From contig NC_086283.1 of the NCBI RefSeq assembly GCF_021018805.1, positions 22,657,662-22,721,661 of the forward strand: 64,000 bases of DNA. The letters run 5' to 3'. The position numbers and the translations under genes were made by a program. This DNA comes from Prinia subflava. Its lineage: Eukaryota > Chordata > Aves > Passeriformes > Cisticolidae. Positions 55,313 through 64,000 of the stretch are shown here, piece after piece (position 1 is the stretch's first letter; every line of letters starts with the position of its first letter). The notes beneath the pieces were generated by a model, which made no database searches, had not been told where the DNA came from, and worked only from the letters and a program-made list of their open reading frames with translations.

Positions 55313-55663
55313 CTCAAAGCTGCCTCTGAATTCCCTCACGATTCAAAGGAAGATCCAACAGGGTCTTCAGCGCAGCCACGTCCCTGCTGAGGCACCGTGT
55401 CCTGGCTGTGACAGGGTGTGCTGATTCACCCCCACCTGACAGAGAGGGAACTCCAAAGTCACCACCTGCTTTCCAGGAGCTGAGCTGAGCCCTCTCCTGC
55501 TCACACCAGGGCCAAGGGATTTGTTCCCTGTGCTGGCACTGCTCTGTGAGCTCATGAGCTGCTCCAGCAAAGCCCCACACAGAGCTCTGGCAGGTTTATT
55601 TTGCTGGCTGCTCTCACCCAGCTGTTTATTTTCTTGAGTCGTCATCGTCGTCCGTGTGTCCCG

Positions 55664-55714
55664 TCCCCCACCCCCCCCCCCCCCCCCGACCCCCTCCCCG
55701 ACCCCCTCCCGCCC
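55664..55714 (+). repeat. Poly-C tract (C17) with GACCCCCTCCCC repeats
   Basis: CCCCCA, then 17 uninterrupted C at 55671-55687, then two GACCCCCTCCC units. G-rich on the minus strand, so potential G-quadruplex. The Gly run in the overlapping minus frame is an artefact. Confidence 0.9.
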
Positions 55715-55897
55715 CATGAACCCACTCCACACCTGGAACTGTGCTAACTCTGCAAATCCCTTCCATGCATGACTGTGGGGAGCAGGTGCTCCTTGTTTCC
55801 CCAGGGCTGCAGAGTCCCCCAGCAGGAGAGCAGAATCCATCTCATTCCTCATTTGCCAAGCAGAAACATTCACATGAAGAACCAGCCTGCCCTGACT

Positions 55898-56012
55898 GAA
55901 TCACAGAATGGTTTGGGTTGGAAGGAACCTTAAAGCCCATCCAGTCCTACCCCCTGGCCTTGGACACTTCCAGGGATCCAGGGGCAGCCACAGCTTCTCT
56001 GGGCTCCCTAAG
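55898..56012 (-). mobile_element. CR1 LINE fragment with internal deletion, minus orientation
   Basis: 'TGAATCACAGAATGGTTTGG', 'GTTGGAAGGAACCTTAAAGC', 'CCATCCAGTCCTACCCCCTG' then jumps straight to 'GCCTTGGACACTTCCAGGGA' and 'GCCACAGCTTCTCTGGGC'. The usual 'CCATGGGCAGGGACACCTTCC...CAACCTG' segment of about 70 bp is missing. Confidence 0.92.
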
Positions 56013-56223
56013 CCATCAAGTCTGGACTCATCTAGCATCACTCGTCATGCGTGGTAGATCCAACGCATCTCTTCTATCTCTTCTCATCCCTTCCTGCTCT
56101 CATTGGCCTTGGCTGACAGTAGCTTGTTTTGGGATCAGTCCCTGTGGACACTCTGCAAACCAAACTACCTCAATGTAAGATCCAAGGAGATATTTACTAA
56201 TGGGCTTTGAGCTGAAATTCAAC

Positions 56224-56289
56224 CCTTCCTAAAAACAAAACAAAACCCCACAAAAAACAAAACAACCAAAACAAAAAAACCAACCAAGC

Positions 56290-56322
<33 letters not shown>

Positions 56323-56362
56323 AACAAAACAACAACAACAACAACAAAAAAACCACACAAAA

Positions 56363-56393
<31 letters not shown>

Positions 56394-56440
56394 AAAAAAC
56401 CCCCCAAAAACCCACCAAAAAACCCACCAAAAAAAACACC
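56224..56440. repeat. A/C-rich low-complexity tract with A30 run
   Basis: More than 200 bases of almost only A and C: AAAACAAAACAAAACCCC-like words, a run of 30 A (56291-56320), (AAC)n, and ACCCACCAAAAAACCC repeats. Frames give Phe/Gly/Cys or Asn/Lys/Pro runs and are not genes. It is the complement in style of the T/G tract at 20478-20600. Confidence 0.93.
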
Positions 56441-56930
56441 CTTCAAATTAAAAGGTTCTAAGAAAACCTGACTTGAGAGTTATTTAATACCTGTCATCTT
56501 CCCTTCCCACTTCTCCCGGCTCTGGGAAGGTGAGCCATGTCCCTATTATCAGGGTCCTGCTGTCCTGTGCCTGCTGGGAAGGTGCAAACAAATCCTGAAG
56601 TGAAGATGCCAGTCACTGACCCAGAGAGATCCTTCTGGAGCCTGGCTTTGGCTCAAGCCACAGTGGAAGGCCAGGACAGGTCATTTCCCAATCCTCCCAT
56701 TTTTATTTCCGTTGTCTCTGCTATGATTCCTCTTCCCATAGAGCAGCCCAGCACTGCTGCATTCCAAAGGCATTTCAGAGTCCTGAGGGTGTCAGACTCC
56801 TGAGGTCTGGGCAAGTGGCACAAATGGTGATGCCATCAAAGCAGGACAGACTTTCCAGCTGTGACACCTCTAAGAGTCAGGTCAGCCGTGTTTCTCCTGA
56901 CCCACAGCTCAGAATTAAACATCCAGATTT

Positions 56931-57033
56931 CCTTCCCCTTCCCCTTCCCCTTCCCCTTCCCCTTCCCCTTCCCCTTCCCCTTCCCCTTCCCCTTCCCCTT
57001 CCCCTTCCCCTTCCCCTTCCCCTTCCCCTTCCC
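56931..57033 (+). repeat. (TTCCCC)n hexamer array, about 17 units
   Basis: Uninterrupted TTCCCC hexamers for about 100 bases. The minus strand is (GGGGAA)n, four-G runs at 6-bp spacing, a classic G-quadruplex-forming pattern. Because the unit is six bases, all frames stay open and encode (Leu-Pro)n, (Phe-Pro)n or (Gly-Glu)n, which explains the 194- and 217-codon frames here. It ends directly at the CpG island at 57035. Confidence 0.95.
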
Positions 57034-57034
57034 T

Positions 57035-57310
57035 GTCCCCGATCCCGGCTCTCCTTAGCCGCGCTCTCCCCCTGGCGGCAGCGCTGGGTACTGCCCGCCC
57101 CAGATGCCCCCGCCCCGCCCCGGTCCGCCCGGTCTCGACCTTCCCGGTCCCCCCAGGGAGGCTCCTCAGCACTTCCATCTCCCGAACCTGCAGGGACCTC
57201 GGAGCTGTGCAGGAGAAGGACTCCGGAGCGTCCCCCGGCCCGGGGGCTCGACTCTGCCCGGGACCCCCCCCGCCCCGGAGGTGACAGTCGGCACGTGCTG
57301 CCGGTGACAC
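57035..57310. promoter_or_regulatory. Compact CpG island with GC boxes, candidate promoter
   Basis: CpG density jumps from about 57040 (GATCCCGGC, TAGCCGCGCTC, GGCGGCAGCGC) with SP1-type CCCCCGCCCCGCCCCGG at 57109-57124, GTCCGCCCGGTCTCGACC, CCCCCGGCCCGGGGGC and ACCCCCCCCGCCCCGG near 57270. A CTCF-like word lies on the minus strand at about 57065-57078 (CCGCCAGGGGGAGA against CCRSYAGRKGGCRS, two mismatches). No TATA box or recognised first exon. It could drive an unannotated or noncoding transcript. Confidence 0.42.
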
Positions 57311-57414
57311 CTGACAGGGAACTGCTGGCTCCTGGAATCTTTGCTCTTTCGAAGCACAGGGAGCCCCCATCCTATGGCTGGAGTGACTCCCGGTCATGAA
57401 GACGCACCTTCCAG

Positions 57415-57427
57415 CCCCCCCCCCCCC
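57415..57427 (+). repeat. Poly-C run (C13)
   Basis: Thirteen C residues followed by ACC, just downstream of the CpG island. Confidence 0.9.
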
Positions 57428-57488
57428 ACCGTTCAGTGCAACCCCCCACTCACCCTGGCCCTGAAGCTGGTGGCCTCCTTGGAATGTC

Positions 57489-57560
57489 CTCACTGAGACT
57501 GAAGGAAGAGAAGAGAGTGAAAGAAGGGAAAGGAAAGGGTGATGGAAACAGAAAGAATTA
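57489..57560 (+). repeat. Purine-rich tract
   Basis: GAGACTGAAGGAAGAGAAGA, GAGTGAAAGAAGGGAAAGG, AAAGGGTGATGGAAACAG. Low complexity leading into the AT-rich block that follows. Confidence 0.75.
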
Positions 57561-57730
57561 AACCCCATGCTTTAAATGATGGAAAATATCCCAGCAGTGT
57601 TCCCTTTCAAGCCTTATTTTGCTATTCAGGAGCTTGAAAGGCACCGAGCTCCCAGGCCCTCACAGAGCGAGCAGAGATTTCACCTTATAAAATATGAATA
57701 TCCTGATTCGTGAATAAACTTGGGCTTGCT
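57560..57730. promoter_or_regulatory. Candidate conserved noncoding element
   Basis: GCTTTAAATGATGGAAAATA, CAAGCCTTATTTTGCTATTC, CACCTTATAAAATATGAATA and CCTGATTCGTGAATAAACTT. AT-rich, repeat-free and 250 bp downstream of the CpG island. Confidence 0.37.
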
Positions 57731-59569
57731 GCTCAATCCAAGCCATCACAACCTCCTTGGTTTCTCTCTGGGTGTTTCGGTGTGGGGTGTCCCAGGTGTG
57801 GGGTCAGCAGGGGAGGAGGGGAGAGGAATCAGCAGGGATCAGCTGGAGGCACCGATCCCCCTCCCCTCCTGGGGCTGTGAGGGGTGGAGGCACTGCTAGG
57901 CTCTGGGGTGATGCCAGGGCTGGGAGATATCCCAATCCAGCGCTGGGAGCCGTCCCCACAGCTCAGGTGTGTGTCTGGGGGGAGATGCCCAGGATTCTCA
58001 ATGCTGGTACCACCACTGTTGGAGCACCAGCCCTTGGGAGAGCAAGTGGAGAGATTCAAAACCCCTGTAGGTCCTCACAGAAGGAAGAGAAATGAGCACG
58101 GAAGGAGAAAGTCTGGAGTCCCCCTCCCCAATGGGGACAAAGGCAGCAGGGCTGTGGCAGGGATGTGACAGAGGGATGCCCCTGGCTCCCGCCTGGGCTG
58201 GCGCTAGGCACGGGGCTAAGGCACCGGGGCTGTGGCTCCAGAGCTCACCTGCTTTTCCCCACCTGGGGAGGAGGAGGGGAGGGCACGGGCATTCCCCAGC
58301 CTCTGCCCACCTCTGGGCACACACCCAGGGCACGGACCCCCACCAGAGCCTCCTCCCCTGGCCCCGCTGCCACCAGAGCTGTGCTGGCGAGGGACGGACA
58401 TGCATAAGGAGCAACGAAGGCTTCAGAAGCGCTTTGGAAGAAAAGGAAGGAAGGACAAAGAGAAGCTGGGAAGAGGCCATGCCTGGTCCCCTGATGCACT
58501 TCAAGAGAAAACAGTCTAGACTTTTTATTTTTTCTTTCCCAGACCCTGTTTTCCATTTCAAATCAGCCCTGACATTTTGGTTATCTTCTCTTTTAATAGG
58601 CTGGGTTTGGTTTGTTAGAATCCATTCATCTGTGTGGCACAGGCAAGTTCAAAGACAAATAATACCTGGGGATGAGGGAGCTCACCAGTGTCTCAGTGCC
58701 ACCAGTCTGCCCTGAGACAGAGGCCAGGGGAGCACAGAAGGACACCCAGCACCCGTGTCACCCCAACAAGGACCTGTGAGCCCCAGGGGACACGAGGCTC
58801 TCTCAAGCTCCTGTCCACTCTCCCGCAGGAGGTTTTGGTACGGGGCAAATCCCTTTGTCATAGCCGGGGATCACTCCTGGAGAAGGCTGCAGGGAATTAG
58901 CAGCAGATTTGGGGTTCCTTGAGCCTCCCTCACCCCTCCTTGCTGCCGCCCGGCAGAAGTGCCGGAGCACAGCCGCTCTCTGGAGCGCACCCGCTCTCTG
59001 GGGCACTGCCAGGAGATTTCCAGCTCCTCCCGCCTGACCCTGGCACAGTCCCTTTGGCGATGTTGGGAGAGCCTCCCAAAATCCCGCCCCAGGAGCCCTT
59101 CCCTGCTGGCAGCCTGGCTCAGCCTCTGCCCGGCCCCAGCCCCAGCCCCACTCCGAGTTCTCGGCCCTCATCCTGCAGAGGCTGGAGAGGGGAGAAGGCA
59201 GATGGAGCTCGGCAGGAGAAGGCGGCTTGAAGGAGGAAAATAACAACCAGAAACACGGAGAAAGGGATAAAATGTAACAGAAAAGTTGGCCTGAGGGAAA
59301 TAAGGGAGCTAAAAATAACCCACCAAAGGCTGCGATGGGAGCGAGCGGAAAACTGCCGATCCCGAGGAGAAACAGGGTTACTCTGCAGCTGTCCCACGCT
59401 GCTCCTGCTGAGCCCCCCAGCTTTGCAGGGCTGTCTCATGGCAGGAGGGGGCCCAGGGGCAGAGACCTCCAATCAGGGCCCTAAGCCGGGCCAGAGCTCT
59501 GCAGGAATGGGGCACATCCCATGGGAACTGGGCACGCACCCACCCAGCCCAGCCCAGCCCAGCCCTGCG
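57731..59569. other. Unique noncoding sequence
   Basis: GC-rich, no gene recognised. A 207-codon frame (58092-58715 +) overlaps a 187-codon minus frame of nearly the same extent and has no domain. Small (CCCCAG)n and (CCCAG)n repeats occur at 59138-59155 and about 59545-59567. Confidence 0.5.
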
Positions 59570-59725
59570 AGCGCTCGCCTTGATTACATTTCTGTTTCCT
59601 CCCAGAGCCGAGCACAGGAAGCTGCTTTGCCATCCATTTACCCAGGGACTTCACTGGTATTTAATAAACTCGATTAAGCAAGCGCCTTAATTTGCTTTGG
59701 TAATGAAAACATAATTGTTTCTGCA
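59570..59725. promoter_or_regulatory. Candidate conserved noncoding element
   Basis: CGCCTTGATTACATTTCTG, GGTATTTAATAAACTCGATT, AAGCAAGCGCCTTAATTTGC and TTTGGTAATGAAAACATAAT followed by TGTTTCTGCAG. TAAT/TTAAT homeodomain words are dense and the sequence is free of repeats. Confidence 0.4.
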
Positions 59726-60041
59726 GCTCCAGTGCGGGGACTCTCCACGGCGAGTGGCGGGTGCAGGCAGTGGGATAATCAAGCAGAAGGGCCCAGAGCT
59801 GGGGAAGTTGTTGGTTCTCCCCTGAGGAAATAACCAGGTTTCCACCTTGGGGGGGCATGGCTCAGGAAGGGCAGGGGGAGAAGCTGCTGCCATGGGGGCT
59901 GTGCTGGGGTGATTTTGGCCAATCCTGCCCCCTCATCCTTCTCATTCAGCCCTTCCCCACAAAAACACACCCTACACAGCACCGGTTACTTTTCCTATTC
60001 CCTTACCTCGCAGCTCCGTCCACACCCTGGGCAGGATGCAC

Positions 60042-60107
60042 CATCCCACAGAGGGTGATCCCATGGGATGCACACATCCCACACAGTGTGATCCCATGGA
60101 GGGATGA
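60042..60107. repeat. 33-bp tandem duplication
   Basis: CATCCCACAGAGGGTGATCC (60042) and CATCCCACACAGTGTGATCC (60075) begin two diverged 33-bp units, each continuing CATGG. Confidence 0.85.
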
Positions 60108-61849
60108 AGGTGTGATAAAGCAGGTGCGATAAGGCAGGGGCTCACCTTGGACCTCCTCAGCATTAGTACACAGCTGTGCCAAGCCATGGAAAATGCAGAA
60201 CTCTGTCCACAGATGTGTGTGCAACCCTCAGCACTGACTCAAAAAGGAGCAGGTGACCCCACTGTTGTCCCTCTGATTCCCTTTGGAACTGTGTGAATGG
60301 AGCATACCAGTGCCCAGAGACACATGCCACTGCAGCCTGGGGACAAATAAAAGGGAAACCAGAAGTTCCTTGTAGTGGCAACCCCTGAAATGAGCAGCCA
60401 GGTGCAGCCTGTGCAGTCTGTGCGACACAGGAGATCCCTGCAGGGACCAACCAGCGCAGCCCGGCAGAGTTTGTACACTTAATGTGAGATATTTCTCACT
60501 AAATAAATAAATGATGATTTAGGAATTACTGGAACCTCTGAAAAGGTGGGGAGAACCCAGGGATCACTGTGGCCAGCAGGAGCTGGGTGAGGTCAGAGCC
60601 CAGTTCTGCTCCCCAAGGAAGACTCTGGGGAAGAAGGGCCCTGGATATGTCGTGAGCACAGAGAGGGAAGATGGGAGCAGGAAGAGACAGATGGTCCCAT
60701 TTTGTATGAAAAGGCAGAGAGGGAAGATGTAACTTGGGAATCTCCCCAGAACAAGCCATCTGTGAGGTGTAAGGCCTGAGCTGCCACCGGTGCAGCCAAA
60801 ATCCTGGAGCAGCAAAAGATGCTGTGCTCAGTCCAAAGATTTCATTACCTTGTCCCCGTTATTTGTGACTTGGAGGTCACAGCTAGTGAAAGCAGCAATT
60901 TAATCCTTTGTCTTTTTTATTTTCTTCTGCTCAAATAGGTTTGTGTTTTCCCTCACCCCTGTCTGATGCCAGCCAGGAGCTCTGGGAACTCTTGTGAGCC
61001 TCAGGCAATTCCCTCCACTGATTTAAGGAACCCAAATAAATGTTGTAGACAAATCCTTTAAAATATTAGAAACTAGAAACCTTGTGAGCCAGTCTGGCTT
61101 TCCCAGTTCAGCTCTGGGAAAGCCTGTAGGAGCTGCTGGAGCAAGGAGGACTCAGGCCCAGGATCCTCCCTGTCCCCGGCAGGAGGAATGTCCCGTCCTG
61201 TCCGGAGAGTTGTCACAGCGGGAAGGGAGGACTGGGACAAGAGCAGCTTCTGGGTTATCTCCTCTACACAGTTCATACCCCTGGAAATTTGTCCCTCTGA
61301 AAGGACAGAGCAGCTCTGTCCCTTCTGCAGTGCAGCCACTGGGGACTCACAGGCCTTTCTACCTCCAGGGGCGCCAGACCAGCGATGTCCCAATGTCTGG
61401 GGACACTGAGTGTCCCAGCCCCAGGCTGGGCCCCTCCTGCACAGGGACCTGGATGTGAGAGAGGGAAAATGTGAATGTCCAGCCTCCAGCAGCCCCACAC
61501 CTCCCCACCCCTCCCACAGCTGGGTCCCAGCACTGACAGGTCTGCAGAGCCATGGTCCATCAGCCCAGCCGCGCTCAGGAATGCAGGAGCAGCAGGATAC
61601 AAGCAGTCTGGCTTGCCTGGGCACTGCCCGTTGACCACTGAGTTTGGTCAATGGAGCTGGGAATGGGAGCAGCCCCAGCACTGGGCTAGGGCCAGGTGAG
61701 ACGTCCTGGTGCCACCGGGCTGGGTCCCTGCAGGGTGCTGGGCTTCGTCCCCATGCAGACTCCAGCAGGATGGAGCTGCCAAGGTGCAGTCCAGGCACGG
61801 ATCTGGGGTTTTTGGGGGTTGTGGGCGGGAGGGGGAATGAAACAAGCCT
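60108..61849. other. Unique noncoding sequence
   Basis: No gene or repeat family recognised. Simple (AAAT)n patch near 60500. A 259-codon minus frame (61073-61852) overlaps plus frames of similar extent and lacks a domain. Confidence 0.5.
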
Positions 61850-62230
61850 CAAAAATAAAAGACACCGCCCCTATAAATCAGTAATATTAAAAAGCATGAA
61901 AGGGCCGGAGCCTTCAGCCCCGACTAAGCCCTGGGTGGGAGAGCAGGAGCAGCGCTGGCCCCGCTGCTCAACTCTGCAAATATCCATCAGCTCTTCCTGA
62001 CACATCGTTATTAGCTTTCCTACGCTGAATTGCACAGGGATAAACTTGGGGCTGGGAGAAAAACCGCAGAGATTATTGTCAGCCCGAGCGCTGCCACGCG
62101 CTGTGCTTCTCCTCCTTCCCCCCTCCGCCTTTTTCATGCAGGAACACAAAGGAAATTCATGGCATTTCTACGGCTCATACCGCAGGAAGCATTGGTGGGC
62201 TTGAAAGAGGAGAAAGAATTAGAGGCTCAT
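61850..62230. promoter_or_regulatory. Candidate conserved noncoding element
   Basis: CAAAAATAAAAGACACCGCC, CCCTATAAATCAGTAATATT, GCTCTTCCTGACACATCG, TTATTAGCTTTCCTACGC, GAATTGCACAGGGATAAAC, AGAGATTATTGTCAGCCCG (SOX-like), CTTTTTCATGCAGG, GGAAATTCATGGC and AAGAATTAGAGGCTCATCG. A further AT-rich patch follows at 62310-62390 (GAGATTTTGATGCATTGG, CAATAAAACAAATTGAATTT). Confidence 0.43.
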
Positions 62231-63267
62231 CGAGACAGTGGGATGTGGGGGGCGAAGGAGGGGGAGCGGAGGGGGGGGCGTCAGGGAAGGCCGAGAGCAG
62301 CTGATCTCAGTAAAGTGAGATTTTGATGCATTGGTTGGGGGAAAATAAAGAAACTTCAATAAAACAAATTGAATTTAAATCCTCCGGCAGAGCCGGCTCC
62401 CAGCGAGCGAGCCCCAGGAATGGGTTTGGGTTACACTGGGACAGCCATGGCCCCTCACTGCTAACAAAGGAGGAGGCTGGAGGGGCTGGGGACAGCGAGG
62501 GGCCAACATCTCCCCATTTTCAATCCACACCTATCCACTCTGGATCCATGTGTGGCCCACTTCGTCTTTCTCACACACTGGAGCGATCTCAAAGCACTGC
62601 CAGGCAGTCTATCCTTCCACCCAACTCCTGCACCAACGCCCAAAACTATGCGATCTTCCCCCTAAATTTGGTGTCCTTCCCATCCAATTTCGGCTCATTC
62701 CAACCCCTGGACCCCCTGTGCCTCTCACAGAATGCCAACTCTGGCTCTTCCTGGCCCTGCTGATGTCAATGGGGAAACTGGCTCCCAGTCCAGGAACGAT
62801 AAAAGCCAACTCTTGGGAAGGGCAGTGGGCTTGGGAGGCTTGGGGGGCTCCGAGTCCTCCCTAGGCACTGGTGCCATCCCCAGCTGCCTGTCAGCACAGT
62901 TACAAGATGATCCATGGAGGCCACTGGATAAGAGGAGGATCCACCTTGGATTCCATTCTCCATAAGCAGGGCTGGATGTCAGGTCCCCAGAGGGGTGAAG
63001 CCCTTGGAATTTACTCCCCTACTGCCAAGTTAACTGCCCAGAACATTGATGATACAATCAGCAGTAAAGCCTAAAAATAGCTCAGGGCTGCTGTCAGCAG
63101 TGTAAATAGAGATTGGTGAGTGTCGTGGAGCGGGATAAATACTGGGGATTCATGGATCAGCTCCCTGATATGGGCAGATGATGCCTGTGGGTTATCTCAG
63201 AGCAGCTGTGACTTCAGGAGTTGCCTAGAGAACGTGGGCTCCGTGAGGACATGGGGTGGCATTTCTA
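62231..63267. other. Mostly unique noncoding sequence
   Basis: No gene recognised; includes a G-rich run near 62265-62280 and the AT-rich patch at 62310-62390. Confidence 0.5.
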
Positions 63268-63608
63268 CAGCAGCAAGAGCTCCAGGAGAGCTGGAGAGGT
63301 ACTTTGGACAAGGGCCTGGAGGGACAGGACAAGGGGGAATGGTTTCCCACTGCCAGAGGGCAGGGTTAGACAGGATATTGGGAAGGAACCCTTCCCTGAA
63401 GGAATTCACCATGTGAGGATTGTGAAGCCCTGGCACAGGTTGCCCAGAGAAGCTGTGGCTGCTCCATCCCTGGAAGTATCCAGGGCCAGGTTGGATGGGG
63501 CTTGGAGCAACCTGGGATAGTGGAAGGTGTCCCTGCCGATGGTAGGAGGTGGAACTGGGTGATCATCAAGGTCCCTTCCAATCCAAACCATTCCAGGATT
63601 CTGTGACA
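63268..63608 (+). mobile_element. CR1 LINE fragment, plus orientation, well preserved
   Basis: 'GAGCTCCAGGAGAGCTGGAG', 'GGTACTTTGGACAAGGGCCT', 'GGAGGGACAGGACAAGGGGG', 'GGTTTCCCACTGCCAGAGGG', 'GATATTGGGAAGGAACCCTT', 'GGTTGCCCAGAGAAGCTGTG', 'CTGCTCCATCCCTGGAAGTA', 'GCAACCTGGGATAGTGGAAG', 'GGTGATCATCAAGGTCCCTT' and 'CCAATCCAAACCATTCCAGG', with tail ATTCTGTGACA. It is among the least diverged CR1 copies in the window. Confidence 0.95.
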
Positions 63609-63869
63609 TGTTGCAGGGCTGGGTGGGGGGGATCGAGTCTGCAGGACAGGGGAACAAACCCAGGGGTGGCCCAAGCTGCTGAGGAGGGCAGCTCTGAGTG
63701 CCTGATCTACTCCCCGCCTGCACAAGGTTCCAAACTCCTTCCCAAAATTCTGGTCTCCTTCCCAAGGCTCAGCTCCTTCCCAGACCAAAAAGCCCCTGCT
63801 GTGCTGGAGGCCCCCACGATTTATTTATGAGTTTATTCCTGCAGTAGGGCCCCCCTCCGTGTCCATGGA
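63609..63869. other. Unique noncoding sequence
   Basis: Nothing recognised between the last CR1 and the hairpin. Confidence 0.5.
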
Positions 63870-63919
63870 GGCAGCCCCCAGGAGAGCACACAGCACCCTC
63901 TGCTCTCCTGGGGGCTGCC
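63870..63919 (+). other. Perfect 19-bp hairpin, 12-nt loop
   Basis: GGCAGCCCCCAGGAGAGCA (63870-63888) and its exact reverse complement TGCTCTCCTGGGGGCTGCC (63901-63919) enclose the loop CACAGCACCCTC. A GC-rich stem of 19 perfect pairs in unique DNA is well beyond chance. It could be a young inverted duplication, a structured RNA element or a short miRNA-like precursor; the flanks do not extend the stem, which argues against a standard miRNA. Confidence 0.8.
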
Positions 63920-64000
63920 GGAGCTGAGGATTCTCGTGGCACTGGGAGAAATCTGGAAGCGATTGCTCCGGTGCGCCTCTCCAGAGGGAACACCGTGCCC

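Noticed and set aside
56815..57568. 194-codon plus frame with (Leu-Pro)n and 217-codon minus frame with (Gly-Glu)n
   Set aside because: Both are produced by the uninterrupted (TTCCCC)n hexamer array, which keeps every frame open.
61073..61852. 259-codon minus-strand frame
   Set aside because: Overlaps several plus-strand frames over the same span, GC-rich, no domain, no splice or promoter context.

Overview
This window looks like noncoding DNA from a bird genome, either intergenic or inside a large intron. The evidence is repeat content. Nearly every recognisable interspersed repeat is a short, 5'-truncated CR1-family LINE, recognised by the 3' section that reads 'CTTCCAACCCAAACCATTC' and ends in ATTCTRTGATTC-like tails, or its reverse complement. 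CR1 dominance with few other transposons is typical of birds (turtles and crocodilians also carry CR1). No Alu, L1 or LTR pair was seen. I cannot name species or locus.

No protein-coding gene, rRNA, tRNA or CRISPR array could be supported. Open frames are mostly 60-200 codons, occur on both strands at once, lack recognisable domains and often run through CR1 copies or microsatellites. The longest (422 codons, 11353-12621 +) lies in GC-rich DNA with a 281-codon frame opposite it, so I treat it as probably fortuitous.

Layout. 1-13.6 kb: unique sequence with seven CR1 fragments, including an inverted head-to-head pair at 2825-3085, plus a palindrome-rich AT block at 9335-9610. 13.6-21.1 kb: several AT-rich, homeodomain/SOX/GATA-motif-rich blocks, a CpG-rich block (16.3-17.3 kb), and a fossil LINE reverse transcriptase on the minus strand near 17.4-17.7 kb. 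21-33 kb: densest CR1 zone, with candidate regulatory blocks at 24.2, 26.4, 29.6 and 32.5 kb. 33-47 kb: mostly unique, with a strong AT-rich block at 36.2 kb, a 43-bp minisatellite at 40.2 kb, a C22 tract and a (CATC)n array. 47-53 kb: further AT-rich blocks, a 15-bp perfect inverted repeat (50.6 kb) and a possible ancient SINE/LINE tail (51.05 kb). 54-64 kb: polypyrimidine and poly-C tracts, an A/C-rich low-complexity tract, a (TTCCCC)n array abutting a compact CpG island with GC boxes (57.0-57.3 kb), more AT-rich blocks, a CR1, and a perfect 19-bp hairpin at 63870-63919.

The overall picture (no exons, many separate AT-rich blocks full of TAATTA/SOX/GATA/octamer-type sites between ordinary sequence) resembles a regulatory domain around a developmental gene. 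That is inference from base composition and motifs. Cross-species alignment would be decisive and was not available.
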